Made by a program: the position numbers and the translations under genes. Positions 8,399-17,223 of a stretch of DNA of 64,000 nucleotides are shown here, one piece after another; the stretch's first letter is position 1, and every line of letters starts with the position of its first letter. This DNA comes from Gordonia terrae (GTDB lineage Bacteria > Actinomycetota > Actinomycetes > Mycobacteriales > Mycobacteriaceae), in contig NZ_CP016594.1 of the NCBI RefSeq assembly GCF_001698225.1, positions 5,456,001 to 5,520,000 on the forward strand. The letters are read 5' to 3'. The notes beneath the pieces are model-generated. The model was not told where the DNA came from. It was given only the letters and a program-made list of their open reading frames with translations, and made no database searches.

Positions 8399-9661
8399 TC
8401 AACGCCGGTCGCGGGCCGAGAACGGACGATCCTTGTCCGCACGGGGTTCCGGCGGCAGGCCGAGCACCCGTTCACCGATGATGTTGCGCTGGATCTGATC
8501 GGTACCGCCCGCCAGTCGGTACCCGGGGCTGCCGAGCAGGTGCTCGGTCCACGCGAACCGACTCGGGTTGGTCTCGACCGCGATGTCGTTGCCCAGCAGA
8601 TCCGCGGCGATCTCACCGATCTTCACGAGAACATCGGACGCCATCAACTTGCCGACGGAAGCAGCGGGACCGGGTGACCGGCCGGCGGCGGCGGCACGCG
8701 CCACCCGATCGGCGGTGGCCTTACGCAATTCCGCCCGGATGTAGACGTCGGCGAGCTGCTGGCGGACGACCGGATCCCCGGCGGCCCCGACCTGTTGCGC
8801 CAGTCCGACCAGTTCGTCGACCGAGCCGCCCTTCTTGCGGGTGACCGATCCAGAAGCGGTCCGTTCGAAAGACAGTGTCGCACCGGCGATCTTCCACCCC
8901 TGGCCGATGTCACCGAGACGGGCGGAGTCCGGGATACGGACGTCGTTCAAGAAGACCTCGTTGAACGACGCCCCGCCGCTCATCTGTCGAATCGGCCGGA
9001 TCTCGACACCGGGCGCGTCCAGCGGGATCAGGAACGCGGTGATGCCCTTGTGTTTCGGCAGATCGGGGTCGGTCCGGGCGAGCAACATGCCGAGATCCGC
9101 GAAGCGTGCGCCTGAGGACCAGACCTTCTGACCGTCGATGCGCCAGCCGTCGCCGTCGCGGACGGCCCGACAGGACAGGGAGGCCAGGTCGGAACCGGCT
9201 CCCGGTTCGCTGAACAGCTGACAGGCGAGGAGATCCGTACGCAGCAGTGGCCGCGCATAGGCCTCGCGCTGTTCGTCGGTGCCGAACATCGCGACCGCAG
9301 GACCGACCAGTCCGGTGGTGACACTGATCAGTTCGGTCGACGGGGGCACGTCGAACTCGAGTTCGGCGCGGGCCACCTCCGACGCATACGACGCGGGCAG
9401 GCCCCGCCCCCCGTGCTCGGCGGCGAGTGTCACTGCGCCGTACCCGGCGTCGTAGCGCTTGCGCCGGTACTCCCTCGCCGCATCGAGCAGCCGGCGCTCC
9501 TCGTCGTCGGACAGGTTGCGGAACACCGCGAGATCGGCGGGCCCCGACGGGGTTGCCGACTTGCGTTCCGCGATCCCGGAGAGCCATTCGCGAACCTCGG
9601 TGCGGAACACCGCGAGGTCCGACCCACCCGGGTCCGTGGGCGACAGTGCGGGTGCCGACAT
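8399..9661 (-). CDS. Acyl-CoA dehydrogenase, long subunit
   Basis: 420 residues from ATG 9659-9661 with GGAGGT upstream; a longer frame extending to 9847 overlaps the neighbour and lacks conserved sequence. The FadE pattern includes ACQLFSEPGAGSDLASLS for FAD/substrate binding, DGWRIDGQKVWSSGARFADL and the C-terminal GGTDQIQRNIIGERVLGLP. The position of the catalytic Glu of the medium-chain enzyme is Gly (LAGGTDQ), so the base must lie elsewhere, as in long-chain or heteromeric enzymes. It is the last gene of a six-gene operon (14763 to 8399) and the likely partner of the 356-residue dehydrogenase. Confidence 0.93.
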   Translation of the reverse strand: MSAPALSPTDPGGSDLAVFRTEVREWLSGIAERKSATPSGPADLAVFRNLSDDEERRLLDAAREYRRKRYDAGYGAVTLAAEHGGRGLPASYASEVARAELEFDVPPSTELISVTTGLVGPAVAMFGTDEQREAYARPLLRTDLLACQLFSEPGAGSDLASLSCRAVRDGDGWRIDGQKVWSSGARFADLGMLLARTDPDLPKHKGITAFLIPLDAPGVEIRPIRQMSGGASFNEVFLNDVRIPDSARLGDIGQGWKIAGATLSFERTASGSVTRKKGGSVDELVGLAQQVGAAGDPVVRQQLADVYIRAELRKATADRVARAAAAGRSPGPAASVGKLMASDVLVKIGEIAADLLGNDIAVETNPSRFAWTEHLLGSPGYRLAGGTDQIQRNIIGERVLGLPPEPRADKDRPFSARDRR

Positions 9662-9672
9662 CGGCAACCTCC

Positions 9673-10836
9673 TCAGACAGTCAGAACCGTGCACGCCGAC
9701 AGTCCCGGCGCGCCATAGACATGTGTGAAACCGACCTTCGGTGCGCCCGGCACCTGTTTGCCCTCGGCACGACCCTGCAGCTGGCGGACCACCTCGTGCA
9801 CCTGGCGTAGCCCGGACGCACCGATCGGCTCGCCGTTGGCGAGACAACCGCCGTCGGTGTTGATCGGTGTGGCCCCGTCGACAGCGGTTGCGCCAGAGCG
9901 GATCAGCTCAGCCTGTTCGCCGTGCCCACACAGCCCGGTCTCGGCGAGGTGGATGATCTCCGAACCGCTGTCGGTGTCCTGCACCTGTGCGACGTCGACG
10001 TCGGACGGGCCGACCCCCGCTGTCGCGAAAGCAGCTGCCGCGGCGTCGATGCTGGGGCTGTGCACCGGGTTGGTGGTCAGCCACGGCGAGAACACCTCGA
10101 AGGAACCGAAGCGTCGTGTCCGCACCTCCGCGGCCGCGAGCCGGACGGGCTTGTCGCACATGTCCGCGGCGCGGTCGCCGGACGCGAGGATCAGGGCGAC
10201 ACCGCCCTCCCCCGGCGAGCAGAACATGTATTGGGTCAGCGGGCTGTTCACCGGCGCCGCCGCCAGGATCTCGGCCTCGGTCAGGGGTTTACGACGCCAC
10301 GCCATCGGGTGCGCGGCGCCATTGGCGAATGCGCGCTCGGCGGCCGCTCCGAGCAACGACTCGTCGAGCCCATGGACGTGAAAGTACCTGCGCGTCTTCA
10401 TCGCGAAGTACTGGGTGGTGACCATCATCCCGGACCGGGCGTACCAGGGTCCGAGCCCGTACGCGGCCGGGTCGGAACCGAAGGCCCCACGTTCGTGCTT
10501 GTCGAATCCGACGACGGCCACGACGTCTGCGCGTCCGGACGTGATCATGTCGGCTGCGGTCGCCAGCGCGACACCGCCGGTGGCGCAACCGTTCTTGACG
10601 GTGACGAAGGGAATGCCCGTGAGGCCGAGTCGCGAGACGAGCGAGTCCGGCTTGCCCGACACATTGCTACCGCCGACGGCCGCGTCGATCGAGGACCAGT
10701 CGAGGCCGGCGTCGGCGAGGGCCGCGCGTAGCGCGCTCTCGCCCATGTCCATGCCGCTGACGTCGCCGTGCCGGCCGAAGGCATGCATTCCGACCCCGAC
10801 GATGTGGACGCCTGCAGCCCTTCTACCGGCGCTCAT
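9673..10836 (-). CDS. Thiolase-fold lipid-transfer/aldolase-like protein
   Basis: 387 residues from ATG 10834-10836, overlapping the DUF35 stop in an ATGA. The fold is that of SCP2-type thiolases: VHIVGVGMHAFGRH at the N-terminus, VKNGCATGGVALATAADM with the thiolase Cys position, and PINTDGGCLANGEPIGASG in the C-terminal half. Proteins of this type that are encoded beside a DUF35 partner, such as Ltp2 with ChsH2 in steroid side-chain breakdown, act as retro-aldolases rather than classical thiolases. That role is inferred here from the neighbouring gene. It most likely shortens a beta-hydroxy or beta-keto acyl-CoA made by the dehydrogenases. Confidence 0.88.
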   Translation of the reverse strand: MSAGRRAAGVHIVGVGMHAFGRHGDVSGMDMGESALRAALADAGLDWSSIDAAVGGSNVSGKPDSLVSRLGLTGIPFVTVKNGCATGGVALATAADMITSGRADVVAVVGFDKHERGAFGSDPAAYGLGPWYARSGMMVTTQYFAMKTRRYFHVHGLDESLLGAAAERAFANGAAHPMAWRRKPLTEAEILAAAPVNSPLTQYMFCSPGEGGVALILASGDRAADMCDKPVRLAAAEVRTRRFGSFEVFSPWLTTNPVHSPSIDAAAAAFATAGVGPSDVDVAQVQDTDSGSEIIHLAETGLCGHGEQAELIRSGATAVDGATPINTDGGCLANGEPIGASGLRQVHEVVRQLQGRAEGKQVPGAPKVGFTHVYGAPGLSACTVLTV

Positions 10837-11222
10837 CCGGCGACCTTCTCGAACGCGAAAGTGGTGCAGTCGCCGAGATCGAGCAGTCGCAGTTCGACCT
10901 CGTCGCCGATCCGGACCGGTGACGTCACGCGCGACTCCACCAGGACGACGCCCAGATCGACGTAGGCCACGACGAAGGGCTGGAAGCCCGAGTCGGGAAC
11001 GCGGAACGGGGGTTTCGGCGCGAAGGCCTGCTCCGTCCATGTCCACACCGTTCCGCGCTGCGGTAGCGCGACCCGCGACACCGATGTGCCGGCACAGCCG
11101 GGACAACGCGTCACGGCCGGGAACGCGACAACCGCGCACTCCGCGCAGTCCGATCCGGCGAGTACCGGCGGATCGAGCTGCGCGAACAGTGTGTCGTCGA
11201 CAACCGCTGACACCTCCGTCAC
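10833..11222 (-). CDS. DUF35 zinc-ribbon/OB-fold partner of the thiolase-like protein
   Basis: 129 residues with the rubredoxin-like zinc ribbon near the N-terminus (CAEC, then CPGC) followed by an OB-fold with GTVWTWTEQAFAPKPPF and FVVAYVDLGVVLVESRV. DUF35 proteins bind acyl-CoA and complete the active site of a neighbouring thiolase-fold protein. It overlaps the E2 gene (ATGA at 11219-11222) and the thiolase-like gene (ATGA at 10833-10836), so all three are translationally coupled. The four Cys for zinc are present. Confidence 0.92.
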   Translation of the reverse strand: MTEVSAVVDDTLFAQLDPPVLAGSDCAECAVVAFPAVTRCPGCAGTSVSRVALPQRGTVWTWTEQAFAPKPPFRVPDSGFQPFVVAYVDLGVVLVESRVTSPVRIGDEVELRLLDLGDCTTFAFEKVAG

Positions 11223-12664
11223 GCCCCCGAGAGCAGGGTGAGTGGACGGCCGAGGATCTCACCGACCGTGCGCAGGTACTCCGCCGCGGGAGCACCGTCG
11301 ACCGCGCGGTGATCGAAGGTGAGACTCAGCGTGAGCACCTGCGTACGCACCGGTGTGTCTCCGTCCCAACGGAATCCGTCCTTCACCCGGCCCACGCCCA
11401 GTATCGCGACGTTGCCCGGGTTGATGACCGGGGTGAAGAAGTCCACTCCGTAGGCACCGAGGGTGCTGACCGAGAAGGTGGCACCCTCGAGGTCGGCGAG
11501 CCCGAGCTTCCCGTTGCGTGCAGCAGCGGCCAGTTCGGCGGTGTTGCCTGCTATCTCGCCGACCGACAGCTGATCGGCGTCGCGGACGACCGGCACCACG
11601 AGACCTCCGCCGACAGCGACGGCGACGCCGATGTCGACACGCTCGGCCACCACGATCTGGTCGTCGACGATCCCGGCGTTGAGCAACGGGTGCTCGCGAA
11701 GCGCAAGCGCCGCGGCCCGGATGATGAAGTCGTTGAGACTCGGCGCTCGACGCCCCGCGGCGGCCGACTCCCCCTTGAGCGCGGCGCGCACCGCGACGAG
11801 GTCGGTGACATCGACTTCGTATCCGTGGGTGAGCTGCGCCATGGAGTGCAGGCTGTCCATCATGTTCCGGGCGATGGCACCGCGCATACCACGCAGCGGG
11901 ATCACATCACCGGGTTGCGGACCGACCGACGCCGAATCCGGCGCGGCAGCAGAGGTGTCTGCGGCGGAACGGGATCGACCTGTGGCGGCGCGTTCCACGT
12001 CGGCGCGGGTGACCCGGCCACCGATCCCGCTGCCACTCACGGTCGCGAGGTCCACCCCGAGTTCGGCGGCGAGTTTGCGGACGACCGGACCCACGAATGT
12101 CGCGGCACTCCCCGGCGCCGCGCCGGCAGACGGCGCCGACGAGGAAGCCTCCGGACCGGAGGGTTCTGCCTGCGGGCGCGCGAGGAAGTCCTCGACATCC
12201 TCGGACACGATCCGACCACCGGGCCCTGTCCCGGTGAGACGGCGCAGGTCGACGCCGGCCTCGGATGCGACGCGGCGAGCGTTCGGGGATGCCTTGAGCC
12301 GGGCGCCGTCGGTCGCGGTCGCCTCCGTGGGGGTGCCGGCAGGTGTCGCCTCCGGTGTGCTCTCGGGTGCGGTCGTCGACTCGGAATCGGGTGCGGTGGG
12401 GGTGGATCCACCGTCGGGCGCGGATTCACCGTCGGCGAGGAGCCAACCGACCACGGACCCGACCGGCAGCACCGCACCGTTCTGCGCATTGGTGGCCAGC
12501 ACACCTTCGGCCTCTGCCTCGACATCGACGTCGACCTTGTCGGTCTCGACCCGGAACAGAGTGTCGCCCAGGGCGACCCGCTGTCCGGGTTGGGCGACCC
12601 ACTCCCCGATGACACCTTCCTGCATGGTGAGCCCGAGTTTGGGCAGCACGATCTGGAAGGCCAC
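11219..12664 (-). CDS. E2 dihydrolipoamide acyltransferase of a 2-oxo-acid dehydrogenase complex
   Basis: 481 residues from a GTG at 12662-12664 with AAAGGA upstream. Domain order: one lipoyl domain (1-77) with lipoyl-Lys43 in ETDKVDVDVEAE; an Ala/Pro/Thr-rich linker; two peripheral-subunit-binding domains, ASPNARRVASEAGVDLRRL (125-161) and GPVVRKLAAELGVDLATVSG (192-228); a second linker; and the catalytic domain from about 255 with the FDHRAVDG active site (His452, Asp456). Two binding domains are unusual; most E2 chains have one. It transfers the acyl group made by E1 to CoA. It follows E1beta by 2 nt and precedes the DUF35 gene with an overlap. Confidence 0.95.
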   Translation of the reverse strand: MAFQIVLPKLGLTMQEGVIGEWVAQPGQRVALGDTLFRVETDKVDVDVEAEAEGVLATNAQNGAVLPVGSVVGWLLADGESAPDGGSTPTAPDSESTTAPESTPEATPAGTPTEATATDGARLKASPNARRVASEAGVDLRRLTGTGPGGRIVSEDVEDFLARPQAEPSGPEASSSAPSAGAAPGSAATFVGPVVRKLAAELGVDLATVSGSGIGGRVTRADVERAATGRSRSAADTSAAAPDSASVGPQPGDVIPLRGMRGAIARNMMDSLHSMAQLTHGYEVDVTDLVAVRAALKGESAAAGRRAPSLNDFIIRAAALALREHPLLNAGIVDDQIVVAERVDIGVAVAVGGGLVVPVVRDADQLSVGEIAGNTAELAAAARNGKLGLADLEGATFSVSTLGAYGVDFFTPVINPGNVAILGVGRVKDGFRWDGDTPVRTQVLTLSLTFDHRAVDGAPAAEYLRTVGEILGRPLTLLSGA

Positions 12665-12666
12665 GA

Positions 12667-13707
12667 TCAGTTCCTTTCCAGGAGTCGCCGGGCACCGGCG
12701 ACGATGCGATCCGCGTCGGGCACGTACGCCTTTTCGAGCGGCGTGCTGAACGGGACGGGTGTGAACGGAGCACCGATCCGCAGCACGGGCGCGTCCAGGT
12801 GGTCGAATGCCTCCTCCTGGATCTGCGCCGCGACCTCGGCGCCGATGCCGCCGAACGTGACCGCCTCGTGGACCACGAGGATGCGGTTGGTCTTACGCGC
12901 CGACTCGACGATCGTCGCGGTGTCGAGCGGCTGCACCGACCGCGGGTCGATGACCTCGGCGGAGATCCCCTTCTCGGCCAACGCGTCGGCCGCCTTGAGG
13001 GCCTCGGCGACCATCCGGCCGAACGCGACGATCGTCACGTCGTCACCGGTGCGGGCGACAGCCGCCTCCCCGATCGGGATCTCGTAGACTTCCTCGGGGA
13101 CTTCCCCGCGCGAACCTAGCAGCACCTTGTTCAGCATGAAGACGACGGGGTTGTCGTCGCGCACCGCGGAGACGATGAGGCCCTTGGCATCCCGTGCATT
13201 CGACGGCATGACGACCTTGAGTCCCGGCGTGTGGGCCAACCAGGACTCCAGGCTCTGCGAGTGCTGCGCCCCCGCGCTCACCCCGGCGCCGTAGGCGACG
13301 GCGATGACCATGGGCACCTTGACCTCGCCGCCGTACATGAACTTCATCTTCGCGGCCTGGTTCACGACCTGGTCGAGGGCGACGGCGAGGAAGTCCATGA
13401 ACATGATGTCGACGATCGGGCGCAGGCCACGAGCCGCCGCACCGACACCGAGGCCGATCAGACCCATCTCGGCGATGGGTGTGTCGACCATGCGGCGCTT
13501 GCCGAACTCGGCGAGCAGACCGTCGTACATGTGGAAGACGCCGCCGTATGCGGCCACGTCCTCGCCGATCACGAAGACGTTCTCGTCTTCGCGCATCACC
13601 TGCGCTACACCCTCGTTGAAGGCCTTCACGTAGGTGGTCGACCGCGCTGCCGGAGCCGCGTTGTCTGCGCCTGATTCTGTTGCGATGGTTTCTGTTGCAG
13701 TGGACAT
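12667..13707 (-). CDS. E1 beta subunit, 2-oxo-acid/acetoin dehydrogenase
   Basis: 346 residues from ATG 13705-13707. The transketolase-like pyrimidine-binding half contains VFVIGEDVAAYGGVFHMYDG with the Glu that activates thiamine diphosphate, then MVDTPIAEMGLIGLGVGAA and FMDFLAVALDQVVNQAAK. The C-terminal half has VIDPRSVQPLDTATIV and VVHEAVTFGGIGAEVAAQI. It is a standard-length beta subunit and pairs with the alpha subunit encoded 18 nt upstream. The pair resembles acetoin dehydrogenase and related branched-chain-type E1 enzymes rather than the single-chain AceE. Confidence 0.95.
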   Translation of the reverse strand: MSTATETIATESGADNAAPAARSTTYVKAFNEGVAQVMREDENVFVIGEDVAAYGGVFHMYDGLLAEFGKRRMVDTPIAEMGLIGLGVGAAARGLRPIVDIMFMDFLAVALDQVVNQAAKMKFMYGGEVKVPMVIAVAYGAGVSAGAQHSQSLESWLAHTPGLKVVMPSNARDAKGLIVSAVRDDNPVVFMLNKVLLGSRGEVPEEVYEIPIGEAAVARTGDDVTIVAFGRMVAEALKAADALAEKGISAEVIDPRSVQPLDTATIVESARKTNRILVVHEAVTFGGIGAEVAAQIQEEAFDHLDAPVLRIGAPFTPVPFSTPLEKAYVPDADRIVAGARRLLERN

Positions 13708-13725
13708 GTTCTCGGCTTCTCCGGG

Positions 13726-14763
13726 TCAGACGCTGTAGACGTTGAGCGCGATGTCGGCGGTGTCGGGGTACGGGCTGTTCTCGGCGAAGGCGACGGATTC
13801 GGCGATGTCGGCGTCGACCTCGGCCCAGATCTGGGCGAACTCGGCCTCGGTCACCACACCTTCGGCGACGGCCCGGGCCTCGAGCAGCTTGATCGCGTCG
13901 CGCTCCTTCCAGGCCTCGACCTCTTCCTGGGTCCGGTAGGTCTTGCGGAGGCCCTTGACGCCCTGGTGGTCGTAGTAGCGGTAGGTCTTCGCCTCGACCA
14001 GGGAGGGTCCCCCGCCGGCGCGGGCGCGATCGACGGCCCGCCCGACCGCGGCGCGCACCTCGATGGCGTCCATACCGTCGCAGATCTCACTGGGCATCCC
14101 GTAGGCCACGGCGCGGTCGGCGACGTTCTCGAGCTTCATGTGATCGCGCAGGGCAGTGAACTCGGCGTAACCGTTGTTCTCGCACACGAACACGACGGGG
14201 AGTTCGAGGATGCCGGCCATGTTGGCCGCCTCGTGGAAGGCGCCGATGTTGCTCGCACCGTCACCGAAGAACGGGATGGCCACCGAGTCCTCGCCGCGGT
14301 ACTTCGCCGCGAAGGCCGCACCCACGGCGATCGGGATGCCACCGCCGACGATCCCGTTGGCGCCGAGCATGCCGATCGACAGGTCGTTGATGTGCATCGA
14401 ACCGCCGCGTCCCTTGCAGTAACCGTCGACGCGGCCGAACAGTTCGGCGAACATCTGCCGGAACTGGGCACCCTTCGCGACGGCGTGGCCGTGGCCGCGG
14501 TGTGTCGAGGAGATCTGGTCGTCGTCGCGCAGGTTGCTCATCGCGCCGGCCGCGACCGCTTCCTGTCCGACGTAGAGGTGCAGGAAACCGGGAAGCCGGC
14601 CGCCCTCCATCAATCGACCCGCCTCGGTCTCGAACTGGCGGATGCGCACCATCCGGCGGTGCAGGTCGAGCACGACCTCACGGTTCGGCAACGGCTCCGC
14701 GGTCTTGGTCGCCTGTCCGGCAGGAGCAACCGGCTCGGCGCCGGTCTCTGTGGTGGTCACCAT
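13726..14763 (-). CDS. E1 alpha subunit, 2-oxo-acid/acetoin dehydrogenase
   Basis: 345 residues from ATG 14761-14763 behind AGAGAGGTG. The thiamine-diphosphate motif starts at GDGASNIGAFHEAANMAG and ends at the NN of FVCENNGYAEF. GKGRGGSMHINDLSIGMLG and ANGIVGGGIPIAVGAAFAAK match the acetoin-dehydrogenase alpha type. It decarboxylates a 2-oxo acid or cleaves an acetoin-like compound and passes the acyl group to E2 lipoyl. It is the first gene of the operon 14763 to 8399, so the complex and the retro-aldolase module are made together. The true substrate is not evident. Confidence 0.95.
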   Translation of the reverse strand: MVTTTETGAEPVAPAGQATKTAEPLPNREVVLDLHRRMVRIRQFETEAGRLMEGGRLPGFLHLYVGQEAVAAGAMSNLRDDDQISSTHRGHGHAVAKGAQFRQMFAELFGRVDGYCKGRGGSMHINDLSIGMLGANGIVGGGIPIAVGAAFAAKYRGEDSVAIPFFGDGASNIGAFHEAANMAGILELPVVFVCENNGYAEFTALRDHMKLENVADRAVAYGMPSEICDGMDAIEVRAAVGRAVDRARAGGGPSLVEAKTYRYYDHQGVKGLRKTYRTQEEVEAWKERDAIKLLEARAVAEGVVTEAEFAQIWAEVDADIAESVAFAENSPYPDTADIALNVYSV

Positions 14764-14884
14764 GACACCTCTCTGGGATGACTGTGCAGGTGGCGGCGAT
14801 GTGAACCCCGCCGAAACCGCAGAGTTTGTTGATCGCTTCTGCAGTATGTGTCACCACTGTAGACGATTGTTAGTAGAATCACTA

Positions 14885-14929
14885 TCAAGTTAGTCGACGA
14901 AAGTCGATCAGTTCGGACTGTTACTTGAC
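14885..14929. promoter_or_regulatory. Divergent control region of the E1alpha operon and the AMP ligase
   Basis: The 227-nt gap 14764-14990 holds TCAAGTTAGTCG (14885-14896) and GTTACTTGAC (14920-14929), both copies of the island motif in opposite orientation. A CACTGTAG (complement CTACAGTG) lies upstream of the E1alpha operon at about 14856-14863. The whole gap is AT-rich relative to the genes. Confidence 0.5.
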
Positions 14930-14990
14930 TTGCTCTCCAGTTAACCCGACGATGGGTGCGCAGACAACCCGTGCGAAGGAGTGGTGACCG

Positions 14991-16550
14991 ATGCTCGACC
15001 GGATTCGCGATCGAGCGAAGGCCGATCCCCAGAGCCTCGCGCTCGTCGACGATTCCGTCTCCCTCACTTGGCATCACGTCGCCGAGACCCTCGCGACCCT
15101 TGCGTCTGCGCTGCGCCGTCTCGCGCCGGGTCCCGACGATCGAGTGGCCGTGATCGGTGAGAACAGGGCGGAGACGCTGCTCGCCCATGTTGCGGCGATC
15201 GGAGCGGGGATCGGGACCGTGGCCGTGTCCCGCCAGTTGACCGCGGGTGAGATGGCCGACCAGTTCGTCGACGCGGGATGCGTCGCGGTCGTGACAGGCC
15301 CGGCGGGCCTGGCCGCCGCAGGTGAGGCGGCCGGCACTGCGTCGTTGCGGACGGTCATCACCCACAATCACGAGGGAACAGTCCCGCTCGACGGCGGAGT
15401 GGAGCATCTGACGTGGGACGGTCTGCTCACGGGTGAGCCGAGCCCGCCGAACGACCTCGCCGACCGGCCGGCGCGACCGCCGCTCGTCTACACCTCCGGC
15501 ACCACCGGGCGCGCCCGGGGCACCGAGGTTCGCTGGCTCCCCGGCCACGCAAAGGATGCCGCCGAATTCCAGGCGGCTGTGGCGGCACGGTCCGGCTACC
15601 CGACCGGTGCTCACCTGGTCGTCGGGCCGTTGCAGCACAACGGCCCCCTCACCTCCATCCGGCACCTCCTCTCCGGTGAGCCCGTCGTCGTCCTCGGCCG
15701 CTTCGACGCCGAGCGGGTCCTCCACCTCATCGACGCCCACTCGGTCACGTCGACGCTGATGGTGCCGACCCACTTTCAGCGACTGCTCGCGCTGCCGCCG
15801 CATACCCGAGACCGCTACGACGTCTCCGGCCTGCGCTACGTCGCCCACACGGGATCCGCCTGCCCGGCGGATGTGAAGCGGGCGATGATCGACTGGTTCG
15901 GACCGGTTCTGATCGAGTCCTACGGCGGGAGCGAGATCGGCACCGTGTGCAAGATCGACTCGAACGAATGGCTCGCCCACCCGAGTTCCGTCGGCCGCGT
16001 CGTCGAGCCGTTCGAGGTGGTGGTGGTCGGATCGGACGGAGACGTTCTCGGTCCCGGCGACACCGGCATCCTGGGATTCCGCACTCCCCCGGGTCGCGAG
16101 GTGGTCTATCACGGCGATCCGGAGAAGACCGCCAAGGCCTACATCCTTCCCGGCGTCGCCACCCTCGGCGACGTGGGGCATGTCGACGAAGACGGGTTCG
16201 TGTTCATCACCGACCGGGTGGCCGACATGGTGGTCTCCGGCGGAGTGAACCTCTACCCGGCCGAGAGCGAGCACGTGCTGCGCAGGCATCCCGACGTCGC
16301 CGAGGTCGCGGTCATCGGCGTACCCGACACCGATCTCGGCGAGGCACTGCTGGCCCTGGTCGTCCCCGAGACCGGCGCGAGCGTCGACACCGAGTCGCTG
16401 CGCGCCTTCGCCAGAGGGTCCATGGCGTCCTACAAGTGCCCGAAACACTATGTCGTCGTGACGGAATTGACCCGCAACGCGATGGGCAAGCTCGACAAGA
16501 AGGCCCTGCGCCGACCGTACTGGGACTCCGAGCGCACCATCGCCGGCTGA
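14991..16550 (+). CDS. AMP-dependent acyl-CoA synthetase/ligase
   Basis: 519 residues from ATG 14991 with AAGGAGTGG upstream. The ANL-superfamily motifs are complete: phosphate loop VYTSGTTGRARGTE, YGGSEIGTV, GDVGHVDEDGFVFITDR with the hinge Asp, and the C-terminal NAMGKLDKKALR with the catalytic Lys. It activates a carboxylic acid as acyl-adenylate and then the CoA thioester, which would feed the acyl-CoA dehydrogenases and retro-aldolase module nearby. It heads the plus-strand unit that also encodes two histidine phosphatases and sits divergent from the E1/E2 operon. Confidence 0.92.
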   Translation: MLDRIRDRAKADPQSLALVDDSVSLTWHHVAETLATLASALRRLAPGPDDRVAVIGENRAETLLAHVAAIGAGIGTVAVSRQLTAGEMADQFVDAGCVAVVTGPAGLAAAGEAAGTASLRTVITHNHEGTVPLDGGVEHLTWDGLLTGEPSPPNDLADRPARPPLVYTSGTTGRARGTEVRWLPGHAKDAAEFQAAVAARSGYPTGAHLVVGPLQHNGPLTSIRHLLSGEPVVVLGRFDAERVLHLIDAHSVTSTLMVPTHFQRLLALPPHTRDRYDVSGLRYVAHTGSACPADVKRAMIDWFGPVLIESYGGSEIGTVCKIDSNEWLAHPSSVGRVVEPFEVVVVGSDGDVLGPGDTGILGFRTPPGREVVYHGDPEKTAKAYILPGVATLGDVGHVDEDGFVFITDRVADMVVSGGVNLYPAESEHVLRRHPDVAEVAVIGVPDTDLGEALLALVVPETGASVDTESLRAFARGSMASYKCPKHYVVVTELTRNAMGKLDKKALRRPYWDSERTIAG

Positions 16551-16572
16551 CCATCCACCGAAAGGCACACCC

Positions 16573-17223
16573 ATGATCGAGATCCTGTTCGTCCGGCACG
16601 GACAACCGGTCTCCGGCATACGCAATCCCGACCTTGCACCCGCGGGTATCGACGACGCCCGGCGGTTGGCCACCTGGCTGCGCGGCGAACAGATCGACCT
16701 CGTCGTCGCGAGCCCGTACGCCCGCGCGTTGCAGACCGCACAGGTCGTCGCCGCCGAGCTGTCCCGCGACGTGGACCTCGTGCTCGACGATCTCCGCGAA
16801 TGGGACGACGACATCACCGCGGAGGACTACACCGCGATCGAGGACATGGCGGCCGACGATCCGCGGCTGCTCGCCGTCAGCTCCGGGCGGTACGAGGAGT
16901 ACGTCCCCTCCCTCGACCTCGGCGGATTCCGCCGGCGAGCACGGTCGGCGCTCGAGCAACTGTTCGCGCTCCGGCCCAGCGGACGGATCGTCGCCGTCGC
17001 ACACGGCGGGATCATCAACGCGGTCCTCGCCGACGTCCTCGAGATGCCGAAGACGTTCTGGCACAACCCGGCCTACACGAGCGTCGCCCGCGTGCGACGT
17101 CTCGACTCCGGGGTCGTCGTGGTCGATTCCGTCAACGACACGGCTCACCTGCGCGGCGTGCCGTTCGCGGCCGAACCGGACCACCACACCGATGCCGCCT
17201 TCGACGCCGAGCCCGCGCGATGA
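16573..17223 (+). CDS. Histidine phosphatase family protein (first of three)
   Basis: 216 residues from ATG 16573 behind GAAAGG. The branch-1 histidine phosphatase signature is at the very N-terminus, ILFVRHGQPV, with the phosphorylated His in RHG, and the second catalytic His lies in VAVAHGGIINAVLADV. ASPYARALQTAQVVAAEL supplies the phosphate-binding Arg. It lacks the mutase-specific insertions, so hydrolysis of a phosphate ester is the more likely activity. Its stop overlaps the start of the next phosphatase (ATGA). Location in the same island as two PEP-domain phosphotransferases suggests it acts on a phosphorylated intermediate or side product. Confidence 0.88.
   Translation: MIEILFVRHGQPVSGIRNPDLAPAGIDDARRLATWLRGEQIDLVVASPYARALQTAQVVAAELSRDVDLVLDDLREWDDDITAEDYTAIEDMAADDPRLLAVSSGRYEEYVPSLDLGGFRRRARSALEQLFALRPSGRIVAVAHGGIINAVLADVLEMPKTFWHNPAYTSVARVRRLDSGVVVVDSVNDTAHLRGVPFAAEPDHHTDAAFDAEPAR

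Noticed and set aside
10415..13087. An 890-codon open frame antisense to the E2 and DUF35 genes
   Set aside because: It is a mirror of the real genes with no ribosome site or motifs, and repetitive Arg/Ser/Pro composition.
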